From the NCBI GenBank assembly GCA_035697485.1, contig DASSCU010000005.1:62001-126000 (forward strand): a DNA stretch of 64,000 nucleotides, written 5' to 3'. The notes beneath the pieces are model-generated. The model saw only the letters and a program-made list of their open reading frames with translations, was not told the DNA's origin and ran no database searches. Positions 29,298 to 38,240 of this stretch are shown piece after piece; within the stretch, counting starts at the first letter, position 1, and each line of letters opens with the position of its first letter. A program made the position numbers and the translations under genes. Source of the stretch: Actinomycetota bacterium (lineage in GTDB: Bacteria; Actinomycetota; UBA4738; HRBIN12).

Positions 29298-29810
29298 ATG
29301 ATGCAAGGCATGGATGATGCGGGGCGCCCTGCAGGGCGGTGGTGGCGTTCTCGGAGCTCGCGGTCCGGTGCTCCCGAGAGCGAGGAGGCGTCCGTCGAGG
29401 CTCACCCGGTCCCCGACGCTCCCGCCGTCGACGACGCCGACATGGCGCTCGTCGAGATGGCCCACGAGCGTGACGTGTCGATCGCTCGGGCATCCGAGGC
29501 CGAGGAGCGCGAGCGGTTGGTCCGCGATCGCCTGGCGTCGCTCGGCCCGCTCGAGCAGCGGGTCGAGATCGCCGAGCGGCGGGTCCGCGACGCGGAACGT
29601 CGGCTCGACGAGATCGGCGAGCGGATCGCCGCCGCCACACAGCATGGGGCCGCCCCTTCGCACGAGGGGACGCCGGAGCCGTCGAACCAGGACGCGACCG
29701 AGGACCCTTCCTCCGAGCCCGCCGATGACGCCGCCCGCCTGGCCGCCGATCTGCGGGAGCGGCTCGCTCGCACGGCCGCGCGGAAGCGGGCGGCGAGGGG
29801 CCGGCGCTAG
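29298..29810 (+). CDS. Predicted coiled-coil protein, unknown function
   Basis: 170 residues. A basic N-terminus is followed by an acidic helix-forming stretch (about 48-115, for example IAERRVRDAERRLDEIGER) and a low-complexity acidic region, ending in a basic tail (ARKRAARGRR). No family recognised. GC-rich third codon positions from about residue 30 onward support coding; the exact start is uncertain (ATGs at 29298, 29301 and 29310). Confidence 0.65.
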   Translation: MMQGMDDAGRPAGRWWRSRSSRSGAPESEEASVEAHPVPDAPAVDDADMALVEMAHERDVSIARASEAEERERLVRDRLASLGPLEQRVEIAERRVRDAERRLDEIGERIAAATQHGAAPSHEGTPEPSNQDATEDPSSEPADDAARLAADLRERLARTAARKRAARGRR

Positions 29811-29811
29811 C

Positions 29812-30387
29812 TCAGACCGCCAGCGGGTCGACGGCGTAGGCGTCGCGCAACCGCTGGACCACCTCTGAGGCGGGCAGCACGATCCGCGGTGACACGCCGT
29901 TGCGTCGAGCGACCCCCAGGTGCTCCTTGCACAGTGGGATCAGCTCGTCGTGCGGGAACCAGCCGACGTGGTCGGGCGTCGACCTGCGCGTATCGCTCAT
30001 CCAGAAGCAGAACTGACAGATCAACCGTAGCCGCTGCGGGTAGGCGTACTGCGCTCGGTATCCGTACTCGTGCTCGATCACCCGGCCCCAGAGCGCGACG
30101 CGCCCGAGCACGGCGGGGCACCTGGTCCGTCGGAGCACGTCGACGGAGTGCGTGGCGTGCAGCCCGCACGTGCATCCGGGATCGGGCGCATCGTGCCACC
30201 GTGACGTCCGGCACGAGGCTTCCACGATCTCGCGCGGCTGCCAGGTGCGTGCACGCTTGGCCACGGGCCGCAGCAACAGACCGGCGCCGTCACGGCGGCC
30301 CGTGAGGGCCCACGCGCGCCATGCGAGGATCGGCTCGGTGCCGACGTCGGTGGTGAGGCCCTCGAGCGTCGACGCTCCGCGGCTCAC
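29812..30387 (-). CDS. Putative zinc-binding protein, unknown function
   Basis: 191 residues from a GTG that overlaps the stop of the small gene before it (GTGA). Landmarks are CTCGLHATHS, the block LGRVALWGRVIEHEYGYRAQYAYP, CQFCFWMS and LCKEHLG; the Cys/His pairs suggest one or two zinc sites. The LWGRVIEHE-GYRA-YAYP block recurs in uncharacterised actinobacterial proteins as far as I recall, but I cannot name a domain. Convergent with the coiled-coil gene. Confidence 0.7.
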   Translation of the reverse strand: MSRGASTLEGLTTDVGTEPILAWRAWALTGRRDGAGLLLRPVAKRARTWQPREIVEASCRTSRWHDAPDPGCTCGLHATHSVDVLRRTRCPAVLGRVALWGRVIEHEYGYRAQYAYPQRLRLICQFCFWMSDTRRSTPDHVGWFPHDELIPLCKEHLGVARRNGVSPRIVLPASEVVQRLRDAYAVDPLAV

Positions 30388-30533
30388 GACGGACGATGCT
30401 CGGGAACGGCCGGCTCCGGCGCGCGATCGGGCCTGACGACGGGCTCGGGCTCGGCGTCGGGCACGAGTTCTCCCGGCAGGGGAAGCGTCGCGGGCTCGAC
30501 CTCGATGATCCGTTTGGGCTGTCCGATGTCCAA
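30384..30533 (-). CDS. 49-residue acidic Pro-rich small protein
   Basis: A TTG at 30533, preceded by GGGGGGTG about six bases upstream, opens a frame starting MDIGQPKRIIEVEP and continuing with Pro/Glu-rich sequence to the stop, which overlaps the next GTG. Codon third positions are GC-rich throughout. The N-terminal IIEVEP segment followed by Pro pairs looks like a short peptide that binds a partner. It is coupled to the zinc-binding protein gene. Confidence 0.6.
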   Translation of the reverse strand: MDIGQPKRIIEVEPATLPLPGELVPDAEPEPVVRPDRAPEPAVPEHRPS

Positions 30534-30652
30534 CGTTCACCCCCGGGGGGTGTTCCGGGTCTGTTACAGCTCGTTCTTCAAGCCTACTCCCGGCATCGCG
30601 TTCTGGGAATCGGTTCCCTGCCGCGGATCGTGTCTTCGAGCCCGTCGATCCG

Positions 30653-30658
30653 TACGCT
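30653..30658 (+). promoter_or_regulatory. -10 hexamer of a probable leaderless transcript
   Basis: TACGCT is followed by eight bases and the ATG at 30667. Confidence 0.5.
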
Positions 30659-30666
30659 GGCGCCCG

Positions 30667-31599
30667 ATGGACCCGTCGATCAGGATCGAGGGACTGCACG
30701 ACGAGGAGGAACCGCCCGTCGGGGGGCTCGCGCTCTTGATCGACGCCACCGCGAGGCACGACGGGCACCGCCCGATCGGGGAGCATGCGCTCGTCGAGCT
30801 GCAGGCAGGTCCGCGAGAGTTTCCGCATGCGGCGTTCGCCGCGCGTCTCGGTGACGACCTGGCCGGATACGCTCACCTCTCCCAGCGTGAGACGCACCTC
30901 GGCTGGCGCTTCGAGGCCTTCGTCGCGCCCGAGCACCGACGTCTCGGTATCGGGCGTGCGCTCGTCGCCGCCGTGCTCGACCACGCGGCAGACGACGGTG
31001 GGGGGGCGGTGCACGCGTGGGCCTACAACCCGGGTCCCGCACAGGCGCGGCTGGCGGCGCGCTTCGCCATGCGGCACGTACGGACGATCGCACGCATGCT
31101 TCGCTCGCTGCCCGGGCCTGATCCCCGCCTCCCGGCCGGCTTCCGCCTGCGGTCGTTCCGGCCCGACGACGTGTCCACCTGGCTCGCCGTGCACAACGAG
31201 GTCTTCGTCGATCATCCGGACGGAGGCAACTGGCGTGAGCCCGATCTCGCATGGCACCTCGAGGAGCCGTGGTTCGACCCCGAGCTGTTCGTGATCGCCG
31301 AGGACGACGCCGGTATGGCCGGCTACTGCTGGATGAAGCCTGAGAGTGACACGGCCTGGTTGTACTTCCTCGGCGTCCGTTCCACGGCCCGGGGTCGCGG
31401 GCTGGGACAGGCTCTGGCCGCGGAGGGGCTCGCGCGCGCTGCCGCCCTGGGTGCCGTCGTGGTGCAGCTCTATGTCGACGCCGACAGCGAGCCGGCGATC
31501 CGGACGTACCGGGCGCTCGCCTTCACGATCGATCACGTCGACCGTGCGTACGCCCTCGATGTGGCGCCGACGACGCGCGCCGAGCCCACCCGAGGCTAG
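30667..31599 (+). CDS. mshD: Mycothiol synthase-like double GNAT protein
   Basis: MshD acetylates Cys-GlcN-inositol in the last step of mycothiol synthesis. 310 residues hold two GNAT domains: acyl-CoA loops HRRLGIGRALV and ARGRGLGQALA. Family landmarks are LIDATARHDGHRPIGEHAL near the start, VHNEVFVDHPDGGNW, EEPWFDPELF and the ending DHVDRAYALD. No other msh gene is in the window. The ATG at 30667 has no ribosome site and a TACGCT hexamer eight bases before it. Confidence 0.85.
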   Translation: MDPSIRIEGLHDEEEPPVGGLALLIDATARHDGHRPIGEHALVELQAGPREFPHAAFAARLGDDLAGYAHLSQRETHLGWRFEAFVAPEHRRLGIGRALVAAVLDHAADDGGGAVHAWAYNPGPAQARLAARFAMRHVRTIARMLRSLPGPDPRLPAGFRLRSFRPDDVSTWLAVHNEVFVDHPDGGNWREPDLAWHLEEPWFDPELFVIAEDDAGMAGYCWMKPESDTAWLYFLGVRSTARGRGLGQALAAEGLARAAALGAVVVQLYVDADSEPAIRTYRALAFTIDHVDRAYALDVAPTTRAEPTRG

Positions 31600-32696
31600 G
31601 CGCCGCGGATCCGGTAGATCGACCCGTAGTCGCTGAAGTAGATGGCGCCGTTGGGCCCGACTTCCAAGGAGTGGATCGTCCCGCCCGGGGCGTCCAGCAT
31701 CGTGATCGGTCCACCGACGACGTCGTCGCGTGCCGCGTCGAGCGAGACCCGGCGAAGGACGCCGTCGTTGTTGGCGCCGAACAGCAGATCTCCGTCTCGC
31801 CCGGCGAGACCGCAACCGTCGCAGAAGGCCGCGCCGGTGATGCCGATCGTGTCGGAGATCGTGACCTCCGGGAGTCGACGCGGGGCAGGCCCGTCCCTGT
31901 TCGTATCGGGGCAGGCCTGCCTCGGTCCCCACGCGTAGTTGTCACCGCGCTGCACGAAGTTGATCTCGTCGTTGCACTCCGGGCCGTTCTCGGTCTCCCA
32001 GAGGTTCCCCTGCTCGGGATCGAACGTGAAGCCGAAGGAGTTGCGGATGCCGAAGGCGAAGATGCGGGTACGTCGCCCGTCGATCGTCGGGTTCGTGCCC
32101 GGTATCGAGCCGTCCGGGTTCATGCGGAGGATCTTGCCACGGAGGTTCCCTGTGAGGTCTTGGGCGTTCGAGGCATCGTGTCCGTCGCCGACGATCACGT
32201 AGAGCTTGCCGTCGGGACCGAACAGGATGCGCCCCCCGTTGTGGTACGGGCTGGAACTCGCGGGGGTCGTCAGGATCTTCGTGTAGCCCTTCCCCTCGCC
32301 GCCTCGGTCGCGGATGCGCACGATCTGGTTGCGGAGCCTCCCGTCGGCGCGGCGGGTCACGTAGACGTAGACGAACGGCTTCTCGGGCCAGCGCGGATGC
32401 AGCGCCACCCCCAAGGCTCCTCGCTCGCCTTCCCCGTTCACCCCCGGGATGCGGAAGAAGAGGCGATCGAAATCGGTCTTCGGGTTTCGGAAGCGGACCT
32501 CGCCCGTGCCCCGCTCGAGGTAGACGATCGTGCCCTTGGCCGTGAACGTGAACGCGCTGGGACCGTTCAGCCCGCCGGCGACCTTCACGGCACGTACGCC
32601 GCCGCCGGCCGCGGCCGGGCCTGCGGCGACCATGGCGATCAGGGTGGTGGCGAGCGCGACCGTCAGGGCGATCGTCTTCGCGGCTCGGATGTGCAT
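31596..32696 (-). CDS. Exported PQQ-type sugar dehydrogenase (sorbosone/aldose dehydrogenase-like)
   Basis: Six-bladed beta-propeller oxidoreductase of the glucose/sorbosone dehydrogenase family. 366 residues; signal peptide MHIRAAKTIALTVALATTLIA (first 20 residues shown in part), then GALGVALHP, SPYHNGGRILFGPDGKLYV, RNSFGFTFDP and IHSLEVGPNGAIYFSDYG. GAGGAGCAG directly before the ATG at 32696 supports this start. The frame stays open upstream to 32819 through a paralogue fragment. PQQ synthesis genes are not in the window, so cofactor use is inferred. Confidence 0.88.
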   Translation of the reverse strand: MHIRAAKTIALTVALATTLIAMVAAGPAAAGGGVRAVKVAGGLNGPSAFTFTAKGTIVYLERGTGEVRFRNPKTDFDRLFFRIPGVNGEGERGALGVALHPRWPEKPFVYVYVTRRADGRLRNQIVRIRDRGGEGKGYTKILTTPASSSPYHNGGRILFGPDGKLYVIVGDGHDASNAQDLTGNLRGKILRMNPDGSIPGTNPTIDGRRTRIFAFGIRNSFGFTFDPEQGNLWETENGPECNDEINFVQRGDNYAWGPRQACPDTNRDGPAPRRLPEVTISDTIGITGAAFCDGCGLAGRDGDLLFGANNDGVLRRVSLDAARDDVVGGPITMLDAPGGTIHSLEVGPNGAIYFSDYGSIYRIRGA

Positions 32697-32740
32697 CTGC
32701 TCCTCGGCCTCCTCGTGCGTGGTCGGTCGATCAGCGGGCC

Positions 32741-32916
32741 TCACGCCGAAGCGCGTCGGCAGATGCCTCGCCCGGCTGAAGGAGATGCGACCGTCGGGTG
32801 CGACCTCCATGGAATACACCCATGGAATACACCGCGCCGACGTGGTTCGTCAGGGGAACCTCAGCCGGCGGACCGGCGAGCGACCACCGTTCGGGGGCGA
32901 ACCGGACGCGCATCAC
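32741..32916 (-). pseudogene. Broken fragment of a second PQQ-dehydrogenase-like C-terminus
   Basis: Just upstream of the intact dehydrogenase, minus-strand residues MRVRFAPERWSLAGPPAEVP and then GAVYSMEVAPDGRISFS align with RRVSLDAARDDVVGGPITML and GTIHSLEVGPNGAIYFS at the C-terminus of the intact protein. The two parts are in different frames, separated by a 13-base tandem duplication; removing one copy joins them. No stop separates the remnant from the intact gene, and no other part of the paralogue is visible. Confidence 0.6.
32807..32832. repeat. 13-base tandem duplication
   Basis: CCATGGAATACAC occurs twice without a gap (32807-32819 and 32820-32832). Thirteen bases change the reading frame by one and account for the frameshift in the overlapping minus-strand remnant. 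Confidence 0.9.
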
Positions 32917-33052
32917 GGGGCCGACGCTCGCCCTGCAGCGGCCGTTCGAACAGCCGACGGTGCCGCTGCCAGCGCGATCGCCATGGCGGCGATGCCGTGC
33001 GTCAGCCGCCGTCGCGTGGCCGTTGCCTTCCCCCCGGTGCGCCTCTGGGAGC

Positions 33053-35416
33053 ATGACTCACGTGACGACGCTGCCTCCCTCGATGTTCGGTGTGCCGGCC
33101 CTCCGTGCTGAAGATCCACGGTTCCTGACGGGCCGCGGCCGGTACGTCGAGAACCTGCCGATCGAGGGCGCGCTGCGCGCCGTGTTCGTCCGCTCCATCA
33201 TGGCCCATGCGAGCCTGAGCGCCGTCGAGGTCGAGGTCGCTCGCGCGATGCCCGGTGTGGCGGGCGTGTTCACGGCCGCCGACCTCGACCTCGCCTGCCT
33301 GCCGGCGAGCGGCGTCGTGGAGGGCTCGTCCGACGCCCTCGAGGGACCGTTCGGTCGGGAGCCGCTGGCCCGCGGCGTCGTGCGGTTCGTGGGCGAGGCG
33401 ATCGCGGTCGTCGTGGCCGACACCCTGGCCCAAGCCGAGGACGCGGCCGAGGCCGTCGTCGGCGACTACGACCTCCTTCCGTCGGTGACCGATGTGGAGG
33501 CGGCGCTCGGGACCAGCGCCCCGTGCTTGTGGCCCGAGCACGGCTCGAACGTCGTCGCGTCGTTCGAAGCGGGCTGGGACGACGACGTGCTCGCGGGAGC
33601 CGAGGTCGTCGCGCGGGGGCGGTTGGTGAACCAACGCGTCGCCCCGGTCCCGATGGAAGGCAACGCGATCGCTGTGCGGCCGCACGGCGACGGCACGTAC
33701 ACGGCGTGGGTCTCGACGCAGGTTCCGTTCGATGTCCGCGACGACCTCGCCGACGCCCTCGGGGTGGAGAAGGAGGACGTGCGCACGATCGCTCCCGACG
33801 TCGGCGGCGGGTTCGGCGCGAAGCTCCAGGTCTATCCCGAGTACGTGGTGGTTGCCGCAGTGGCGGCCAGGCTCGGGCGTCCCGTGCGCTGGATCGAGTC
33901 GCGGTCGGAGGGGCTCCTCGCCCTCACCCACGGACGAGCGCAGGTGCAGCGCGTCGAGATCGGGGCCCGGCGCGACGGCGCGCTCGTGGGTCTGCGGGCG
34001 GACCTGATCGCGGACATGGGGGCGTACCCGATCGGGGCCTTCCTCCCGAACACGACCCACGAGATGCTCTCGGGCGTCTACGCGATCCCGCGCATCGCCT
34101 CGAGGGGCCGAAGCGTCGTCACGAACGCGACACCGGTCGCGCCGTACCGGGGAGCCGGCAGGCCCGAGGCCACCGCGCTGATCGAACGAGCGATCGATCT
34201 CGTCGCCGCCGAGCTCGGCATGGACCCGCTCGACGTGCGTCGCCGCAACCTGATCCCTCCCGACTCCTTCCCGTTCCGGACGGCGTCGGGCACCGTCTAC
34301 GACGTCGGCGAGTACGAACGAGCACTGGACGAGGCGACGCGCCTGGCCGGGATCGACGCCCTTCGCGCCGAGCGAACCTCCCGCCGGGAACGCGGCGACC
34401 ACCTCGCCCTGGGCATCGGAGTCGCGACCTACGTCGAGATCACGTCGTTCAGTTCCAAGGAGTTCGCCTCGGTCGAGGCGCACGCGGACGGCACGGTCAC
34501 GGTGGTGACGGGGACCTCGCCGCACGGGCAAGGCCACGAGACCGCGTTCGCGCAACTCGCGTCGGGCGTGCTCGGCGTGCCGCTCGGGTCGGTCCGGGTT
34601 GTGCACTCCGACACGGGTCTCGTGAGGCGGGGGGCGGGCACGTGGGGCTCGCGCTCGTTGCAAGCGGGCGGCTCGTCGGTGTTCGAGCGCAGCACCGAGG
34701 TCCTCGAGCGGGCCCGCGCCCTGGCCGCGCACCTGCTCGAGGCCGACGCGTCGGACCTCGAGCCAGCCGACGGCGGTGGCTTCGCCGTGCGGGGCGCGCC
34801 GGAGCGCGGCCTCACGCTCGCCGAGCTCGCCGGCGCATCGCGGGCGTCGACCCTTCCACCGGGACTCGAGCCGGGCCTGCTCGCCGAGGGCGTGTATCGC
34901 GAGCCCGCGTCCACCTTCCCGTTCGGAGCGCACGTCGCCGTGGTGGAGGTGGACACGGAGACGGGCGAGGTCCGGCTCGTGCGACACGTGGCGGTGGACG
35001 ACTGCGGTCGGGTGCTGAACCCGGCGCTCGTCGAAGGGCAGGTCCACGGCGGGCTCGCGCAGGGCATCGCCCAGGCGCTGTACGAGGAGGTGCGCTACGA
35101 CGAGGGCGGCACGCCGATCACGTCGACGCTCACGACCTACGCGATGCCCTCGGCGGCCGAGTTCCCCCGGTTCGAAACGGCGAGGACCGAGACCCCGACG
35201 CCCGTGAATCCGTTGGGGGCCAAGGGTATCGGAGAGTCTGCGACGATCGGCTCCACACCTGCGGTGCAGAACGCCGTGGTCGACGCGCTCTCTCCGTGGG
35301 GCGTGCGGCATCTCGACCTGCCGCTCACCTCAGAGCGCGTGTGGCGCGCCTTGGAAGCGGCACGAGCGAGGATGCAGAACCGAGACGACCCATCCTCGGT
35401 AGGCTCGCCGTCATGA
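33053..35416 (+). CDS. Molybdenum hydroxylase large subunit (xanthine dehydrogenase/CoxL-like)
   Basis: 787 residues binding molybdopterin cytosine dinucleotide. Landmarks are LRAEDPRFLTGRGRYVENL, APDVGGGFGAKLQVYPEY, the active-site loop PYRGAGRPEA (the form II-type AYRGAGR, not the AYxCSFR loop of true CO dehydrogenase) and the catalytic Glu in KGIGESATIG. Normally encoded with FAD and 2Fe-2S subunits; neither is in this window. The ATG at 33053 follows GGGAG closely. The stop overlaps the S9 peptidase ATG by four bases. Substrate unknown. Confidence 0.88.
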   Translation: MTHVTTLPPSMFGVPALRAEDPRFLTGRGRYVENLPIEGALRAVFVRSIMAHASLSAVEVEVARAMPGVAGVFTAADLDLACLPASGVVEGSSDALEGPFGREPLARGVVRFVGEAIAVVVADTLAQAEDAAEAVVGDYDLLPSVTDVEAALGTSAPCLWPEHGSNVVASFEAGWDDDVLAGAEVVARGRLVNQRVAPVPMEGNAIAVRPHGDGTYTAWVSTQVPFDVRDDLADALGVEKEDVRTIAPDVGGGFGAKLQVYPEYVVVAAVAARLGRPVRWIESRSEGLLALTHGRAQVQRVEIGARRDGALVGLRADLIADMGAYPIGAFLPNTTHEMLSGVYAIPRIASRGRSVVTNATPVAPYRGAGRPEATALIERAIDLVAAELGMDPLDVRRRNLIPPDSFPFRTASGTVYDVGEYERALDEATRLAGIDALRAERTSRRERGDHLALGIGVATYVEITSFSSKEFASVEAHADGTVTVVTGTSPHGQGHETAFAQLASGVLGVPLGSVRVVHSDTGLVRRGAGTWGSRSLQAGGSSVFERSTEVLERARALAAHLLEADASDLEPADGGGFAVRGAPERGLTLAELAGASRASTLPPGLEPGLLAEGVYREPASTFPFGAHVAVVEVDTETGEVRLVRHVAVDDCGRVLNPALVEGQVHGGLAQGIAQALYEEVRYDEGGTPITSTLTTYAMPSAAEFPRFETARTETPTPVNPLGAKGIGESATIGSTPAVQNAVVDALSPWGVRHLDLPLTSERVWRALEAARARMQNRDDPSSVGSPS
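35400..35405 (+). promoter_or_regulatory. -10 hexamer before the S9 peptidase
   Basis: TAGGCT lies seven bases before the ATG at 35413, inside the end of the upstream gene; an internal leaderless transcript is possible. Confidence 0.35.
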
Positions 35417-37221
35417 ACGCTCACATCCCTGCCTGGGAACGCCGGTTCCGCACGCCGAGCGTGTCCCTGCCCCACTGGGCGCGATCGGCTCCCGAGCGCC
35501 TCGTCTACTGGAGCACCGAGAGCGGCGTTTATCAGGTGCACGTCCGGGATCGCGTGACGGGCCTCCGACGCCGGGTCACCAACCATCCGATCGGGGTGAT
35601 CGCCGGCGAGCTCACCCCCGACGGGGAGCGCGTCCTCTTCTGGCAGGACGAGACCGGCAGCGAGGCCGGGCGCTGGTACGCCGAGCCGTTCTCCGGGGGC
35701 GAGCCGGTGCCCTTCCTCCCGGGAGTGCCGACGGGGTGGAACCAGGGCCTCGCGCAGGTGCCGGGGATGGTGGCGGCCGGCATCAGCGACGCCGACGGCT
35801 TCGCCGTGCTCGTCTCGTCCGACGGCGAGCCGGCGAAGGAGATCTGGCGCAGCACCGAGCACATCGGCATCGGGGGTTCCGAATCCGGGCGTGGTGACAG
35901 CGGCGGACTCTCAGCCGACGGGTCGATGCTCGCGCTCGAGCACGCGGAGCACGGCGACAGCATGCACACCGCCTTGCGGGTCGTCGACCCGCGGACCGGC
36001 ACGACGATCGCCGAGCAGATCGACGAGGGCATGGCGCTGGTCGCCTCGTGTTGGTCGCCGATCCCCGGCGATCAACGGCTGATCGTGACCCAAGAGCGCG
36101 AGGGCGAGGAGCGTCCCGCGATCTGGGATCTCACGACCGGCGCCTGGACCGACCTCGAGCTCGGTCTCGCCGGGCCGGTGGAAGCCGTGGATTGGTGGCC
36201 GGACGCCGCCTCGGTCCTCCTGGTGCACAACGACGAGGGCCGCGACCGCCTCTCTCGGTTCGACCTCGCGACGGGCTCGCTCGCTCCGATCGGTCACGAC
36301 CCGGGCACGATCGGCGCGGCCCGCGTGCGACCCGACGGCGACGTGTGGTTCCGGCTCTCGAGCGGGGAACGGCCGCCCGTCACGCTCGACTCGGCCGGCG
36401 CCGACGTGGTGCGCGCCGACGGTGATCGCGCGCCGGCCGGACGCCCGTTCCACTCGTGGCACTTCGACAACGGTGAGGGCGACCGGGTGCACGGCTTCTA
36501 CGTGATACCTGAGGGCAACGGGCCGTTCCCGGTGATGATGTTCGTGCACGGTGGCCCGACCGGGCAGGACACCGACGCGTGGGATCCGGAGGTCCTTGCC
36601 TACGTCGACATGGGATTCGCGGTCGGCATGGTGAATTACCGGGGCTCGACCGGTTACGGCCGGGCGTGGCGCGACCGTCTGATCGGCGACATCGGCGGCC
36701 CCGAGCTCGTCGACGTGAACGCCGGCCTTGCCGACCTCGTCGCACGCGGCGTCGCCGACCCCGGCCGAGCCGTCGTCGGCGGCTGGTCGTGGGGCGGCTA
36801 CATCACCGTGATGGAGCTCTGCAAGCACCCCGACCTGTGGCTGGCGGGTGTGGCCGGCGTTCCAGTGGGGGACTACGAGCTCGGCTACGAGGACCTCTCG
36901 CCCGAGCTGCAGGCCTACGATCGGGCCCTGCTCGGCGGCACTCCCGATCAGGTCCCCGAGCTGATGCGCGACCGCAACCCGATCCATTTCGTCGACGGCG
37001 TGCGGGCGCCGGTGATCTTCCTGATCGGTGAGAACGACACGCGATGCCCCCTGCGACAGGCGATGGCGTTCGTCGACCAGCTCGCTGCGCGGAACCACCC
37101 GCATGAGGTCGTGCTGTTCGACGCGGGGCACGGCTCGTACGACATCGACGAGGAGGTTCGTCAGATGCGAGCGATCATGGGCTTCCTCGAGCGACACGTG
37201 CCCTCCGTCGCGGTGCCGTAG
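35413..37221 (+). CDS. S9 family peptidase (prolyl oligopeptidase-like)
   Basis: 602 residues: an N-terminal beta-propeller (about 1-340) and a C-terminal alpha/beta hydrolase. Nucleophile in GGWSWGGYITV, Asp in LIGENDTRCP, His in DAGHGSYD; the oxyanion region is MMFVHGGPTGQ. No signal peptide, so cytoplasmic. It cleaves short peptides or acyl-peptides by family. It overlaps the molybdenum hydroxylase gene (ATGA), though no functional link is evident. Confidence 0.9.
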   Translation: MNAHIPAWERRFRTPSVSLPHWARSAPERLVYWSTESGVYQVHVRDRVTGLRRRVTNHPIGVIAGELTPDGERVLFWQDETGSEAGRWYAEPFSGGEPVPFLPGVPTGWNQGLAQVPGMVAAGISDADGFAVLVSSDGEPAKEIWRSTEHIGIGGSESGRGDSGGLSADGSMLALEHAEHGDSMHTALRVVDPRTGTTIAEQIDEGMALVASCWSPIPGDQRLIVTQEREGEERPAIWDLTTGAWTDLELGLAGPVEAVDWWPDAASVLLVHNDEGRDRLSRFDLATGSLAPIGHDPGTIGAARVRPDGDVWFRLSSGERPPVTLDSAGADVVRADGDRAPAGRPFHSWHFDNGEGDRVHGFYVIPEGNGPFPVMMFVHGGPTGQDTDAWDPEVLAYVDMGFAVGMVNYRGSTGYGRAWRDRLIGDIGGPELVDVNAGLADLVARGVADPGRAVVGGWSWGGYITVMELCKHPDLWLAGVAGVPVGDYELGYEDLSPELQAYDRALLGGTPDQVPELMRDRNPIHFVDGVRAPVIFLIGENDTRCPLRQAMAFVDQLAARNHPHEVVLFDAGHGSYDIDEEVRQMRAIMGFLERHVPSVAVP

Positions 37222-37266
37222 CGCAGGCCGCATGGGTTCTCCCGCGTCGCCACGACGGCGACCGGG

Positions 37267-37272
37267 TAGGGT
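37267..37272 (+). promoter_or_regulatory. -10 hexamer of a probable leaderless transcript
   Basis: TAGGGT is followed by seven bases and the ATG at 37280. Confidence 0.5.
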
Positions 37273-37279
37273 CGAGCGC

Positions 37280-38179
37280 ATGACGATCCTGGTCACCGGG
37301 GCGACCGGCGCGGTCGGCGCACGGCTCGTCGACCGGCTCGTGGCCGAGGGCCGGGAACCGCGCGTGGCATCCCGTCGCCCGTCCGCCCTGCACGATCGGT
37401 GGCCGGAACTCGCGGCCGTCGAGCTCGATGTCCTGCGTCCCGCGACGATCCGACCGGCGCTTCAGGGCGTGACGGCCGCCTACTACCTGGTCCACTCGAT
37501 GGAACCCGCGGCAGCCGGGGACTTCCGGGAGCGAGACGCCGAGGGGGCGCAGTCCTTCGGCGAGGCTGCGCGCGCGGCAGGGGTCGAGCGCGTGATCTAC
37601 CTGGGTGGCCTCGGCAGGGACGACGCGGACCTCTCCGAGCATCTCGCGAGCCGTCACGAGACGGGCCGCATCCTCGCCGAGTCTGGTCCGCCCTTGCTGG
37701 AGTTCCGAGCTGCGATGGTCGTGAGCGCCGACAGCGCCTCGTTCACGATGCTGACCGATCTCGTGAACCGGCTCCCGGCGATGGTGGTGCCCCGCTGGGT
37801 CGACACGCCCTCGCAGCCGATCGCCGTGGACGATGTCCTCGCCTATCTCGTCGCGGGGCTGGAGACGCCGCTCGACCATGACCGCACCGTCGTGGAGATC
37901 GGGGGACCCGACGTGACCACGTACCGCCGCATGATCGAGACGGTGGCGGCGGAGCGCGGACGGCATCCCGTGATCGTCGGGGTGCCGTTCCTCACCCCGA
38001 GACTGTCGTCGTACTGGTGCGGGCTCACGACGTCGGTCTCGTCCGCCTTGGCCCGCCCGCTGATCGAGGGCATGACCACGCCGATGGTCGTGCACGGCGA
38101 CGAGGCGCGGAAGCGGTTCCCGTCGATCGAACCGATGCCGTTGCGAGATGCGCTCCGCCGCGCGCTCGCGGCGGCGTGA
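37280..38179 (+). CDS. NAD(P)-binding atypical SDR / NmrA-like protein
   Basis: 299 residues. Rossmann motif VTGATGAVGARLVDRL at the N-terminus, then YLVHSM and ERVIYLGGLG. The later part GGPDVTTYRRMIETVA is typical of the group that includes NADH-ubiquinone-like and DUF2867-linked epimerase-type proteins. The canonical YxxxK catalytic pair is not evident. Probably leaderless. Substrate unknown. Confidence 0.82.
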   Translation: MTILVTGATGAVGARLVDRLVAEGREPRVASRRPSALHDRWPELAAVELDVLRPATIRPALQGVTAAYYLVHSMEPAAAGDFRERDAEGAQSFGEAARAAGVERVIYLGGLGRDDADLSEHLASRHETGRILAESGPPLLEFRAAMVVSADSASFTMLTDLVNRLPAMVVPRWVDTPSQPIAVDDVLAYLVAGLETPLDHDRTVVEIGGPDVTTYRRMIETVAAERGRHPVIVGVPFLTPRLSSYWCGLTTSVSSALARPLIEGMTTPMVVHGDEARKRFPSIEPMPLRDALRRALAAA

Positions 38180-38240
38180 TGGCCTGCGCAGCAACAGCGG
38201 ATGCGGCGGAGGGTTCCGCCGGACGGCGCGTCGTGGCAGG

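Noticed and set aside
33523-37221. 1232-residue plus-strand frame
   Set aside because: Arg/Gly/Ala-rich low-complexity translation spanning two real genes in the wrong frame; a high-GC artefact.
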